Part shown: in pieces, positions 8,496 to 17,453 of the stretch
Numbering within the stretch: the stretch's first letter is position 1
Layout of the letters: each line of letters begins with the position of its first letter
NCBI GenBank assembly: GCA_964572045.1
Contig: CAZNEI010000025.1
Coordinates: 1 to 39,193 of the forward strand
Direction: 5' to 3'
Source: CBDCKR01 sp964572045
GTDB taxonomy: Bacteria > Gemmatimonadota > Gemmatimonadetes > Longimicrobiales > Gaopeijiaceae
DNA length: 39,193 bases
Notes under the pieces: model-generated
What the model was told of the DNA's origin: nothing
Database searches by the model: none
The model's input: the letters and a program-made list of their open reading frames with translations, nothing else
Position numbers and translations under genes: made by a program

Positions 8496-10094
8496 TTAGT
8501 TTCCGCGGGGCCGTAGGGCCAAGAAGTACCGTTTCACGAGGCTCCGGTAACGCCACGGCACGCGGTCGACGCTAAGCGCCGATCCGGCCGCGTAGCTCGA
8601 GCGGGCTCGGACGTCGCGATACTGCAGCGCCGACGTTTCCTGGCGGCTGGCGCCGCGGAAGACGTCGTCGGGGTCGGGCTCCTCCTCGGGATCGGGTTCG
8701 GGGTCGTCGATGATCTCCATGGCGAGCTGCACTTCCAGTGTCGTCGGGGCGCCGAACTGCTGCTCACTACCCGTGGGTGCGCCGGTCGCGTGGCCGGGAG
8801 GACCGCTCGGGTTCTCCGACTCATTGCCGCCGCCCGACAGCTGCACCTCGTCGGACGGCATCGCCAGCCCGGCCTCGGCCCCCTTCTCGCCTCCGGCCTC
8901 CCCCTGCTGCAAGCCGAGCAGCTGCTGCATGCCGGTCGTCTGCTCTGTGGTCGTCTGCTCCATCGCCTGCATCCGGCGTGAAGCCTCGTTCCTTCCTTCC
9001 TGTGCCTCCTGGCGTCGCGCCATCTCCCGCATCCGCTCCGAGGCCTCCTCGAGCGCCTCCCGTGCGTCGCCCATCTCCCGGCTCTCCATCGCCTCGGCGG
9101 CCTCCTGGAGCGACTCGAGGAGCTCTTCAAGCGACGGCAGATCGGACATCGCCGCTTCACTGAGCTGCGCCATCAACTCTGCGGCCTCCTCCTCTGTGAG
9201 CTCGGAGAGGTTCTCGGCGAGCTCTCGCATGAGCTCCGACGCCAGGTCGAGATCCTCCTCCTCCATGGCCTCGGACACCTCACCGAGGAGGCTCGATTCG
9301 TCGAACTCCTGGGCGAGCTCGGCCAAGGCCTCCTGCCGCGCGTTCATCTCGAGATTGCCTTCCTCGAGGATGTGTTGGGCCTCCCTGAGATCGCGAAGTA
9401 GCTCCTCCACGGTGAGCTGCTCGGCGGCAAGCTCCTTGAGGGTCTCTTCGAGTTGGGCCAGGGCCTCCGACTCCTCGTCCCCTTCAAGCTCTTCGGCACC
9501 CTCCACCAAGTCGCGTATCGCCTCCAGCTGAGCTGCCTGCCCCTCTCCGAGGGCTGTGGAGTCGGAGGCCGACGCGAGCGTCAGCAGAGGCCCTTCGAGA
9601 GGAACGAGCGACAGGGCGCCCAGGATGACGAAGAATCCAAGAGCCACCCAAAGGCGGCGGGGGAAGATCGCGGGAACGAGGCGCCGGAGGTCGAGGCCCG
9701 CGGCGGTCTCCGCCGCTCTCGCCAGCTGGAGATCGATCCAGGGAGAATCGTCCCTTCCGTGCCCCAGGAACCAGTAGGCCGTCTTGAGCTCGTCGTGCAG
9801 GTCGGCTCTCGCGTCCGCCACCCCGGCCGCCCGGGCGAGTCGGCTCCCGCCCCTTTGGGACCAGAGAAGGAAGGCCGCCAGGAGGGCCGCCGCCGAGGCG
9901 ATGACTGCGAGGTTCGAAGGCGTCGCAATCGGAAGAAGCATGCGCCCGGCCGTGAAGACGACGAGGACGCCGAGCACGCCGCAGATGGCGATCGAGCAGT
10001 GCTCCAGCGCGCCGTTCACCCGGAGCCGGCGGTCGATCCGCCTCAGCACGCCGGTCACTACGGACCGTTGCTGGCCAGGGCCGTGCCCCCCCAT
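8496..10094 (-). CDS. Membrane-anchored Glu-rich coiled-coil protein, first gene of the MoxR/VWA operon
   Basis: 532 residues. Two hydrophobic stretches lie near the N terminus (ICGVLGVLVVFTAGRMLL and LAVIASAAALLAAFLLW) and a third near LWVALGFFVILGALSLVPL. A long, very acidic, heptad-like region follows (about residues 190-370), rich in E, L, A and M, for example EELEGDEESEALAQLEETL. A low-complexity Gln/Gly/Pro segment and a basic C terminus (RYRSLVKRYFLALRPRG) complete it. This architecture resembles the DUF4175-type proteins seen in some MoxR/VWA operons, but I cannot confirm the family. Topology suggests a helical rod outside the membrane. The start ATG at 10094 has no strong Shine-Dalgarno. 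Confidence 0.75.
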   Translation of the reverse strand: MGGHGPGQQRSVVTGVLRRIDRRLRVNGALEHCSIAICGVLGVLVVFTAGRMLLPIATPSNLAVIASAAALLAAFLLWSQRGGSRLARAAGVADARADLHDELKTAYWFLGHGRDDSPWIDLQLARAAETAAGLDLRRLVPAIFPRRLWVALGFFVILGALSLVPLEGPLLTLASASDSTALGEGQAAQLEAIRDLVEGAEELEGDEESEALAQLEETLKELAAEQLTVEELLRDLREAQHILEEGNLEMNARQEALAELAQEFDESSLLGEVSEAMEEEDLDLASELMRELAENLSELTEEEAAELMAQLSEAAMSDLPSLEELLESLQEAAEAMESREMGDAREALEEASERMREMARRQEAQEGRNEASRRMQAMEQTTTEQTTGMQQLLGLQQGEAGGEKGAEAGLAMPSDEVQLSGGGNESENPSGPPGHATGAPTGSEQQFGAPTTLEVQLAMEIIDDPEPDPEEEPDPDDVFRGASRQETSALQYRDVRARSSYAAGSALSVDRVPWRYRSLVKRYFLALRPRGN

Positions 10095-10422
10095 CAGGAG
10101 CTGTCCCCGCTTAGGGCCTCGGGGTCCCTCGCCACAAGCGAAGGGCGACTCCCGGGTCCGGTGTCTATCGTCAAGATCGCGTCCTCAGCCGATGTAGGCT
10201 TCGTCCTCCGGCGATACGCTGCCGAGAGGCGGCGCGCAATGGTTCTCTTTCTCGTCCTCCACACTCCGACTCCAAGACGAACGGCCCAAAGTGCGCAGGC
10301 GGGGCGGGCGGTGCAAGCAACCCGTCGCAACCGACCCGTCCCGTTGATCCGTCACGCGGCGGCCGCTCCCGTCACGCTGCCCCCGAGCCCGATCCAGTCG
10401 GGGGGTCGGCGGCCGAGGTCAT
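10095..10422. other. Intergenic region, no gene seen
   Basis: This 328-base gap separates the start of the MoxR/VWA operon from the stop of the esterase gene; both are on the minus strand. It must hold the operon promoter, but I see only weak boxes, for example TTGCGC and GTATCG separated by 16 bases on the minus strand near 10218-10245. No T-run terminator follows the esterase-proximal side. Confidence 0.4.
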
Positions 10423-12048
10423 TCAAGGCGTCCACCACGGCGTATCCAAGACCTCGGGCTGGTGCTCAATCACATGCTGGGCCATCTCCTTCAGCCGCTC
10501 CGCCATCGACAGCGGGCCGGAGTAACAGTGCCCCTCGCCACGACCGTAGGAAAAATAGCCCTCGTAGTGCGGGTCTTCGGTCGTCTTCATCCAGGCGTCC
10601 ATCTCGAGGACCGCGTTGTTCAGGTAGAAGTTGTCCATGTCGCCGGTGTAGATGTGCAGCTTTCCGACGAGCTGGGGCCCGAGCCAGCTCCAGTTGGACT
10701 TGAGGTAGTGGAGCAGGTCGTAGTTGTCGCGCCAGTAGTCCGCCACGTCGCGGTTGATGACGCCCGTGCGCTTGTCGTACAGGGGAGCAAAGTAACCGTC
10801 CTCGCCCACGGGTCCGAAGACTGCAGCCCAGATGTCCAGCTGCTGGCCTGAGCGTCCCCGTGTCCCGCTCACGAGCTCGAACCGGTTCCTCTGCCTCGAC
10901 GTGAGCCGGACCTCGCCGTTCACTTCGCGGGTGTTGATGGTCGGGACGCGGAACCAACCACGATCCTTGTAGAAGGCGTTCTCGTCCTCGTAGATGTTGA
11001 CGCCCTCGACGTCGGTAAACGTGACCGGGTCTGGACAGTAGGACCACACGCCCCCGAAGAAGTCTGGATGAAAGATCTGTAGCGCCAGCGCCTCCCATCC
11101 CCCCGTGGAGCCGCCGTCGAGCAGTCGCGCCCACGGCTGCCTGATGATGCGATAGCGCCGCTCGACCTCCGGGATGAGCTCCTCCATGATTGCATCGCCG
11201 TACGGTCCCACGTTGACCGAATTCACGGCGTAGGAGTCGTCGAAGTAAGGAGTGGGATGCTGGAACGTCACGGCAAGCATACGGGGGAAGCCGTCCTCGA
11301 CCCATTGCTCGCGGACCTCGCCCCGGAGCGGCTCGGCAAGCGAGAAGTGCCCTTGGCGGTAGAGGACCGGATATTCGATGGTGGTGCGGTGGTAGTCGCG
11401 CGGAAGCAGGACGGTCGCCCCAAGGTAGATCGGCCGTCCCCAGAACGCCGTGAGCATCGGGCTCTCGAAGCGGAAGCGCTCGACCCACTGCGTGTTCTGG
11501 GGGATCTCGATCGGCGGGATGACGTTGTCCGCCACCAGGCGGATCGAATACCCCTCCGTGGCGTCGAGCCGGAGCCGCCGCACACTACTGTAGAGGTTGC
11601 CCGGAGAGATGTTGAAGTGCTGGCCTTCCCATTGGTCGTCGTGCATCCAGAGTACGAAGCCGTCGGCCCTCCTGAACTCTGAATACACGTTCACGAAGGC
11701 TTGGACGAAGTACTCGCCTGGAGGAAGCTCGCCCAGAGCCTCCACCGGCCAGCCCAGATCCGACCCATCGATGACGGCCGGCTGTCCGGGCTCAAGGCCT
11801 TCGACGTCCCTGCCGAAGAAGGGCTCCCCGGTTCGCCCGATCTGGAGGCGTGGCTCGGTCAGGCCGGCGCGGGCGATCATCACGTAGACGCGGCCGGTGA
11901 GCGGCTCGGCTCTGAGGCGCTCGGGCACCACGATCTCGAAGCGGGTATCGGACTGGCCCGGCGAGGCGGTCGGGACGGCCAGCGCCGCGGATGTGGCCAG
12001 AACCGTGGCCCGAGCCGCAGATCGAAGACAAGGCGCGTTTCGTCTCAT
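10423..12048 (-). CDS. Secreted esterase-like alpha/beta hydrolase
   Basis: 541 residues. A signal peptide is likely at the N terminus (RSAARATVLATSAALAVPTASPGQS). Residues about 35-190 form a beta-rich N-terminal domain. An alpha/beta-hydrolase domain of the putative esterase (esterase D/enterochelin-esterase-like) type follows, with IYLGATVLLPRDY, EYPVLYRQGH and the nucleophile elbow GGSTG (Ser about 314). The acid is plausibly in IYTGDMDNFYL, and His in GEGHCYSGP. The product would act in the periplasm or outside. The substrate is unknown; in this family it ranges from acyl esters to siderophores. Its own promoter is not obvious. The LVIVD-type gene lies 115 bases upstream on the same strand. 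Confidence 0.8.
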   Translation of the reverse strand: MRRNAPCLRSAARATVLATSAALAVPTASPGQSDTRFEIVVPERLRAEPLTGRVYVMIARAGLTEPRLQIGRTGEPFFGRDVEGLEPGQPAVIDGSDLGWPVEALGELPPGEYFVQAFVNVYSEFRRADGFVLWMHDDQWEGQHFNISPGNLYSSVRRLRLDATEGYSIRLVADNVIPPIEIPQNTQWVERFRFESPMLTAFWGRPIYLGATVLLPRDYHRTTIEYPVLYRQGHFSLAEPLRGEVREQWVEDGFPRMLAVTFQHPTPYFDDSYAVNSVNVGPYGDAIMEELIPEVERRYRIIRQPWARLLDGGSTGGWEALALQIFHPDFFGGVWSYCPDPVTFTDVEGVNIYEDENAFYKDRGWFRVPTINTREVNGEVRLTSRQRNRFELVSGTRGRSGQQLDIWAAVFGPVGEDGYFAPLYDKRTGVINRDVADYWRDNYDLLHYLKSNWSWLGPQLVGKLHIYTGDMDNFYLNNAVLEMDAWMKTTEDPHYEGYFSYGRGEGHCYSGPLSMAERLKEMAQHVIEHQPEVLDTPWWTP

Positions 12049-12163
12049 GGCGTCTTCCCCGCCGGCGGGTCGAGCGGAACGCTCTGCAGATCACACCTGG
12101 AGGCCGAGCGCCGCGTCCAAGATAACCCCCGGACAGCTCTGGGAAAGCGGCGGGCCGCCACAG

Positions 12164-13597
12164 CTACCGAATCTGCTCGGGGCGCACCGGCCCGTCGTCC
12201 CAAAACTGCGCGCTTGAGATGTTGGGCATCGCCCAGTCGTTTCCGTTCCAACCCTGAAAACCCTCCATCCTGAACGCCCAGAACCCAGAGTTCTCATCAC
12301 TCACGACGATCAAGCCGTCGGTATTCCGCACGTCGACGCCCCAGGCGCCGTTGTAGATGTTCCCGGTGGTGGCCTGGATCGGATCCCGGCCGAGCGGGTC
12401 GTGCAACATCGGGTTCTGGCGGGTGTGGTAGTAGCCCTCGGTAAACGGCCGGGTGGGATCGGTCATGTTCACGATCTGAAGGCCGTCGTCCTGAGCCGAG
12501 ACGAAGACGTACGGCCACCGGACCTCGTGGTTGTGGGTGGCCGCCCCAAACTTGGGCATCCAAGCGCCGATCCCCGACCCCCGCACGATGTTGGGCGCCT
12601 GCCCTTCGGATCCGGGCGGCTGGAGGTCGAAGAACCGCACGGGCGAATGCTGATAGGTGGGCTCGGGCATTCCGAGTCCGTAGCGGCCGTCGGGCGTGGG
12701 CGTGAAGGTGTGCCCGTTCTCGACGCCCGGAATGCCGGTGACCGAGGTGAGCAGACGCGGGTTCTCGACGTCGGTCACGTCGAAGATGTGGAAGCCTCCG
12801 GTTCCGGCGCCATAGAAGCGATCTTGTTCGGCCTCCGGCAGGTAGCCGAGGTACATGTCATGCCACTGGCGACTGCGCGCCGCCGAAGGTTCGGGCACGG
12901 TGATCTCGGACACCGGGTCCCTCGAGCCCGCCGCTACCTGTGCGATGTCGTAGACGTAGGCATCCTCCGACTGGGTCGTGGCCACCAGGAGCGAGCGGCC
13001 GTTCGTGTGCCTATAGGCGAACACGTTGTGGAAGCCTCCCGGAAGATCGGGAAGCCGGAGCTCGGCCACCTTGCGGACGGTGGACGCATCGGGCAGGTCC
13101 GTGACATCGAACAAGATCGCCCCCAGGTCGGCATCCGGGCCCCCCTGTCCGAACTGACACGAGAGGATCACGTAGTAGCGGCCCTCGGCCTTGGCGTACT
13201 TGATGTCGACGCATCCCGCCCCGACGTGCAGATCGGGATCGTCGATCACCCAACGGTAGAGCACCTCGGGCTTCTCCGGATTCTCGATCGAGATCGCATG
13301 GAAGCCCGAAGCGCCGAAGCGCTGGGCGACGTACACGAAAGGCCGCGACATCTCCTGCTCGATCTCGATGTCCGTATGGCTGAACCACGGACCTGGAAGC
13401 GGCTTGTGCGAGACGACTTGGATGTTGGGCGTGCCGGGCTGGCCGATCGGATAGCCGGTGATGGGTTGGACACAGTTCGGATCGGAGAAACAGACGACTT
13501 GGGCCGGGGCGGCGACGGGGGTCAGCGGGGCGATGGCGATGATGAGGCCGATCCCGACAAAGACTCCGAGGGCGCGCCGTGGCGCCGGATCACACAT
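12164..13597 (-). CDS. Secreted LVIVD-type beta-propeller protein
   Basis: 477 residues. The N-terminal signal is VFVGIGLIIAIAPLTPVAAPAQ, followed by a Cys pair (CFSDPNC). The body is a repeated beta-propeller with blades of the LVIVD type, such as GFHAISIENPEKPEVLYRW, GGFHIFDVTDVENPRLL and DGLQIVNMTDPTRPF. Conserved His positions (SHTD, GFHNVFAYRH, NGHTFTP, ATHNHEV) recur at blade edges and are reminiscent of metal-binding His in selenium-binding-protein-like propellers. No enzymatic activity can be assigned with confidence. It is probably monocistronic or co-transcribed with the esterase downstream; tRNA-Ile2 lies about 147 bases upstream. Confidence 0.78.
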   Translation of the reverse strand: MCDPAPRRALGVFVGIGLIIAIAPLTPVAAPAQVVCFSDPNCVQPITGYPIGQPGTPNIQVVSHKPLPGPWFSHTDIEIEQEMSRPFVYVAQRFGASGFHAISIENPEKPEVLYRWVIDDPDLHVGAGCVDIKYAKAEGRYYVILSCQFGQGGPDADLGAILFDVTDLPDASTVRKVAELRLPDLPGGFHNVFAYRHTNGRSLLVATTQSEDAYVYDIAQVAAGSRDPVSEITVPEPSAARSRQWHDMYLGYLPEAEQDRFYGAGTGGFHIFDVTDVENPRLLTSVTGIPGVENGHTFTPTPDGRYGLGMPEPTYQHSPVRFFDLQPPGSEGQAPNIVRGSGIGAWMPKFGAATHNHEVRWPYVFVSAQDDGLQIVNMTDPTRPFTEGYYHTRQNPMLHDPLGRDPIQATTGNIYNGAWGVDVRNTDGLIVVSDENSGFWAFRMEGFQGWNGNDWAMPNISSAQFWDDGPVRPEQIR

Positions 13598-13743
13598 GGC
13601 AGTTCCTCGCTTAGGATTGGTCGATGGGCGGCGGATCGCAACGGGAATCTAGAACCTCGGAATGCTCGAGACGAGGGTCGGGCGGGCACTTGCCGTGCGG
13701 ACCCCGCCGCGGTCGGTGCAGGCGCACCTCCACGCCGATCCAG

Positions 13744-13817
13744 TGGGCCCAGCAGGACTTGAACCTGCGACCGTCGGATTATGAGTCCGCTGCTCTGACC
13801 AGCTGAGCTATGGGCCC
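13744..13817 (-). tRNA. tRNA-Ile2 (CAT anticodon, lysidine type)
   Basis: The minus strand gives a 74-base tRNA with acceptor GGGCCCA/TGGGCCC, discriminator A73, D-arm GCTCAGCTGGTCAGAGC, anticodon loop CTCATAA and T-arm GCAGG/CCTGC with loop TTCAAGT. The anticodon is CAT. D-loop, variable region (GGTCG) and T-loop follow E. coli tRNA-Ile2 (ileX) much more closely than elongator tRNA-Met, so C34 is probably converted to lysidine by TilS to read AUA. The outermost anticodon-stem pair is a G-A mismatch. CCA is not encoded. Elongator tRNA-Met is the alternative. Confidence 0.85.
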
Positions 13818-13951
13818 TGTCTCCGAGACCAAGGTAATCGCACCGGCCCCTGCGATCCACGCGGGAGCGTTCGACCTCCGGCCCGGTCGCCGGGGCCGCG
13901 AGCCCGGCGCTCCGGCCACCTGCCCGGGATCGAGTCCCCAGGGGGGCCGGA

Positions 13952-15150
13952 CTACCGTTTGACCCGCTCGCCCTTGTCCTCGTAGCGCAGGATCCGAGCG
14001 GCCATCTGTCCAGGACGGATGCGGCCCTCCGCCTGTCCGAACTCCTGATCGCCCTGCGACCCCTCAAGGGGGCCCGGGCGGTTTTCGACCTCGACCGCAA
14101 CTCCCCGGATCCGATCCCCCCACAGGCTCCGGTTCCGGGCCCGTAGATCGACCCACCCGGCCCGCACGATCTTGTCGTCCGTCCCACGGCGACCTCTTCG
14201 GGGTCACGAACTCCATGAGGCCGAGGGAAGTCAGGGCCTCGAATTCGGGGAGCGAGGACAGACCGTTCTCGCCGGCATCCGGGTACACGCCCTCCAACTG
14301 TCTCTCCAGCTTCGCCAATCCGCCCGCACTGTCGGCGAACGCGCGGGCTGCGGGTATCGGACCCGTCGAGTCCGAGAGGGTCAGCGGGCACCCCCCCTTC
14401 GTGATCGGCCCGAAGCCTATCGATCTCCACGAGATCGCCGCAGTGGGAATGACCTCCTTCACAGCCGGCGCATCCGGCGTACGGACCATGAGGTACAAGA
14501 GCGGAGCGTGCGCCCCGGCCAATCCGGACGTCGCGAGGACAAGGCGGGAAGGTCGCCCCTCGGAGTGCGTGAACGGGATGTTCAGACCCATGCCTCCCGT
14601 ACCGACGGTCCCAACCTTGACGTAGATGCCGGTACCAGCCTGGATCATCCCCTCGAGGGCGAGCTGCACGTGACGGATGAGCTGCGGCGGGTGCAGGGTG
14701 GAGAGATGCCGCTCCACCACTTCCTCGTCGACGGTTCCGTGCCCTGCCCCGGCCCGTAGGTCGGCCGCCGAGGCGAACGCGTCCTAGTAGGCGAGGACCC
14801 CGGCCGTGTTCACGCAGTCCACGATGACGTGGGGGCGCATCCGGGCGAGAAGGCTGCCGAACGAGGTCGTCGATCATTCGCCTTCGGACCCTTTCGTCGC
14901 CGAGGTTCGCCTCACGGGGCCACACCGCGACATCGTCTTGCACGAAGAGGTCGCCCCACTCCGCTTCGACTCTCGTGCGCGAGGCCGCACCGCTACGCTG
15001 CAGTTCCCGTGCCGCCTCTTCGGCCTCCTCGCTGCGAAGGGAGGTCACGACCAATCGCCCGGGAGCGTGCCCGACGATCCTTCTGGCCACAGCAGAGCCG
15101 ACGAGACCGGCCCCGCCCAAGACGAGGACGCTTCGACTCCGGAGCACCAT
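13952..15150 (-). pseudogene. Broken Rossmann-fold dehydrogenase/epimerase-like gene
   Basis: The start at 15150 encodes a clear NAD(P)-binding fold (SVLVLGGAGLVGSAVARRIV). Near 14850 the homologous-looking reading moves to another frame (HVIVDCVNTAGVLAY) and meets an in-frame TAG at 14784-14786. It then continues for about 190 codons (VERHLSTLHPPQLIRHV through LGLMEFVTP). Near 14180-14205 it changes frame twice more (EEVAVG, then VRAGWVDLRARN) and ends at 13952 with EDKGERVKR. That is at least three frameshifts plus one nonsense codon over about 400 codons. The start lies 5 bases after rluB, so it was probably the last cistron of the scp-rluB operon. The flanking genes are intact, which argues for real decay rather than poor sequence quality. 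Confidence 0.75.
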
Positions 15151-15155
15151 CTTCC

Positions 15156-15887
15156 CTACTCGCCACCTGAGTCAGCGTCGCCGACGCACCGCTCAAGGGC
15201 CCGTACGCTCCTCTCCCCGAGTTCTTCCCACTCCCCGTAAGGCAAGGCTCCTAGCTCAATCGGGCCGAACCGAACTCGCTTCAGCCTGATCACCGGGTGG
15301 CCGACGGCGCTGAGAAGCCGCCTCACTTCGCGCTTGCGCCCCTCGGTGAGCACCAGCGTGAGCGTAGCCGAACCGTCGTTCGGCGGCCCCGCCTTCACGC
15401 TCCTGGGGCGGGCCCAGCCGTCGGCGAGTTCGACACCACTCCGCAGCCGCTTCAGAGTTTCGATGCCCGGCACCCCCTGGACCCTCGCCACGTATTCGCG
15501 CTCCACGCCGAAGCGGGGATGCTGCAGCCGGTTGGCCAGGTCTCCGTCATTGGTGAGCAGAAGCAACCCCTCCGTATCGCGGTCGAGACGGCCGAGGTAG
15601 CGGAGCTGGGCGCATTCTCCGGGGAGCCGGTCGTAGATCGTAGGCCTGCGTGCTGGATCCCGGGCGGTCGTGAGCACGCCCCGGGGCTTATGGAACCGGA
15701 TCCAGCGTCTCCCGGCCATCCTGACCGGCTCGCCGTCCAACTCCACCCTCTGCCCGTCCGGATCGACCTTCGTGCCCAGTGCAGTGACGACGACCCCATC
15801 GACGCTGACTCGCCCCTGGCGGACGAGCTGTTCGGCCCTCCGCCTGGAGGCGACGCCGGAGCGGGACAGGAACTTCTGGATCCGCAT
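15156..15887 (-). CDS. rluB: Pseudouridine synthase, RsuA/RluB family
   Basis: About 243 residues. An N-terminal S4 RNA-binding domain (MRIQKFLSRSGVASRRRAEQ) is followed by the RsuA/RluB catalytic core. The core has HKPRGVLTT and the catalytic-Asp motif RYLGRLDRDTEGLLLLTNDG, then the GRKREVRRLLSAVGHPV block. It would convert uridine to pseudouridine in rRNA, most likely 23S rRNA helix 80 by analogy with RluB. I use the ATG at 15887 because the longer frame (to 16016) runs into scpB. It starts 13 bases after scpB, a common pairing. RsuA or RluE are alternatives within the family. Confidence 0.92.
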   Translation of the reverse strand: MRIQKFLSRSGVASRRRAEQLVRQGRVSVDGVVVTALGTKVDPDGQRVELDGEPVRMAGRRWIRFHKPRGVLTTARDPARRPTIYDRLPGECAQLRYLGRLDRDTEGLLLLTNDGDLANRLQHPRFGVEREYVARVQGVPGIETLKRLRSGVELADGWARPRSVKAGPPNDGSATLTLVLTEGRKREVRRLLSAVGHPVIRLKRVRFGPIELGALPYGEWEELGERSVRALERCVGDADSGGE

Positions 15888-15900
15888 CGGAGCGAACTCC

Positions 15901-16626
15901 TCAGCCCGGGCGCGTGCCGTCCGCTTCTCCGGGGACGGAAGGGTCTCGGGCCGCTCCCTTCCCCCGGGCCGGTCCGGGTGGGACGGCCCCCGCCCCCTCC
16001 AGAATCGCGTCGGCACCGACGATGTCGTCGGCGTCCAGCTTCTGGACCTCCTCGACCTCGTCCGATTCTCTGGGCGCGTCCGGTGAGGCCTCCAAGGCAG
16101 TCCGATCCCTGAGGATCACGGGAAGCTCCTCGGGCCGAGGGAGGTCGTCCAGCCGCCGGAATCCGAAGTGCTCGAGAAAGCGGCGGGTTGTGCCGTATAG
16201 GAGGGGCCGCCCGACACCCTGGCCGCGGGCCACGACCTCTACAAGGCCCCGGTCCACCAACGTGCGGATCACCGCCTGGGATCCGACCCCCCGAATGTAC
16301 TCCACGTCAAGGCGACCGACGGGTTGTCGATACGCGATGATGGCCAGCGTCTCCAGCGCTGGATTCGACAGCCGGGGGGGCCGCGGAACGGTGTCGAAAC
16401 GCTCGAGGTAGGGTGCGAACTCGCCTCGCGTCAGAAGCTGATATCCCTCACCGATCTCACGGATTTCGAAGGCCCGCTCGGATTCGGAGTAAGCGGTCCT
16501 CAGTTCCCCGATGGCGTCCTCCACGACGTCCTCGTCCAACGACTCGTCCGCACGCGCGATCTCCTCCGCCTTCAGCGGCGCATCGGACGCAAAGAGCACG
16601 GCTTCCACGATCTGAGCGACATTCAC
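15901..16626 (-). CDS. scpB: Segregation and condensation protein ScpB
   Basis: 241 residues. Two winged-helix domains are visible, with the typical IVEAVLFASDAPLKAEEIA start, the PALETLAIIAYRQPV motif and the DRGLVEVVARGQGVGRP segment. ScpB dimers bind ScpA and the SMC ATPase to form the bacterial condensin that compacts and segregates the chromosome. The C-terminal 50 residues are acidic and Pro/Ala-rich, beyond the usual core, and probably disordered. It lies 30 bases after scpA and 13 bases before rluB in one operon. Confidence 0.95.
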   Translation of the reverse strand: MNVAQIVEAVLFASDAPLKAEEIARADESLDEDVVEDAIGELRTAYSESERAFEIREIGEGYQLLTRGEFAPYLERFDTVPRPPRLSNPALETLAIIAYRQPVGRLDVEYIRGVGSQAVIRTLVDRGLVEVVARGQGVGRPLLYGTTRRFLEHFGFRRLDDLPRPEELPVILRDRTALEASPDAPRESDEVEEVQKLDADDIVGADAILEGAGAVPPGPARGKGAARDPSVPGEADGTRPG

Positions 16627-16656
16627 AGCACTTCTCCCCGGATCCGGCCTCCCTCC

Positions 16657-17415
16657 CTAGAGACCTCCTTCCCAACGCTCATCCGCCGGGACCTGCGCCG
16701 TTCCCTCCAGCGCCTCGGCCCTTTCCATGCCGCGACAGAGCCACAGCTCGCCGAACCGACTCGTCTGGCGTAGTCTCACGCGCCGCTGCCTCGTAAGCTC
16801 GAGTCCGGCGAGGAACGTGACGACCCCGTGCAAGCGGTTCCTGAATGGACGGACGAGCCGGCTGAACTCGATGCGACGCACCCGGCCGAGCGTCTCAAGA
16901 ATCAGGCTCATCTTCTCTTCCACGCCAACCGTCCGGCGGGTGGCCGGCGGGGCTCTGCCGGCGGGATCGGGAGGCGTGACGGCGAGCGCGGCGAGAAACA
17001 CTTCCTTCCAAGTGGTCTTGAGCGGGGTCTCCTCGATCGCTCCGCGGATGCGAGGCTCCAGGAAGCCCTTTCCGAAGCGCCGGGCCCTCTCCGCCTCGGA
17101 GGTGGCCAGGCGCAAGCTAATGTCGCGGATCTGCTCGAATTCGAGCAAGCGGCGCACGAGCTCGGCGCGCGGATCCTCGGTCTCCTCCACGGCCCGGCTA
17201 GGGAGGAGCATCCGTGCCTTGATCCTGATTAGGCTGGCGGCCATCTCGAGAAACTCGCCGGCGTTGTCGAGATCCTTGGCTTCGATTCCCTCGATCGCGG
17301 CGAGGAACTGATGGGTGATCCGAGCGATCGGGATCTGGAAGATGTCGAGGTCCTGCTGGCGGATCAGGTGGAGCAGCAGGTCGAGGGGCCCCTGGAACCG
17401 CTCAAGATCGATCAC
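16657..17415 (-). CDS. scpA: Segregation and condensation protein ScpA (kleisin)
   Basis: About 252 residues. The N-terminal kleisin motif FQGPLDLLLHLIRQQDLDIF is followed by EFLEMAASLIRIKARMLLP and a C-terminal winged helix (residues about 180-240), matching ScpA. It bridges SMC heads and recruits ScpB. I place the start at GTG 17415, eight bases after a GGGAGG Shine-Dalgarno; the open frame extends to 17754 but would overlap the protease gene. The C terminus (RFGELWLCRGMERAEALEG) keeps the conserved FLAGLEL region upstream. The gap to the upstream gene is 38 bases. Confidence 0.93.
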   Translation of the reverse strand: MIDLERFQGPLDLLLHLIRQQDLDIFQIPIARITHQFLAAIEGIEAKDLDNAGEFLEMAASLIRIKARMLLPSRAVEETEDPRAELVRRLLEFEQIRDISLRLATSEAERARRFGKGFLEPRIRGAIEETPLKTTWKEVFLAALAVTPPDPAGRAPPATRRTVGVEEKMSLILETLGRVRRIEFSRLVRPFRNRLHGVVTFLAGLELTRQRRVRLRQTSRFGELWLCRGMERAEALEGTAQVPADERWEGGL

Positions 17416-17453
17416 CAGGAAGTCCTCCCGGCCGAGCTCGCTCGCCGGGGACG

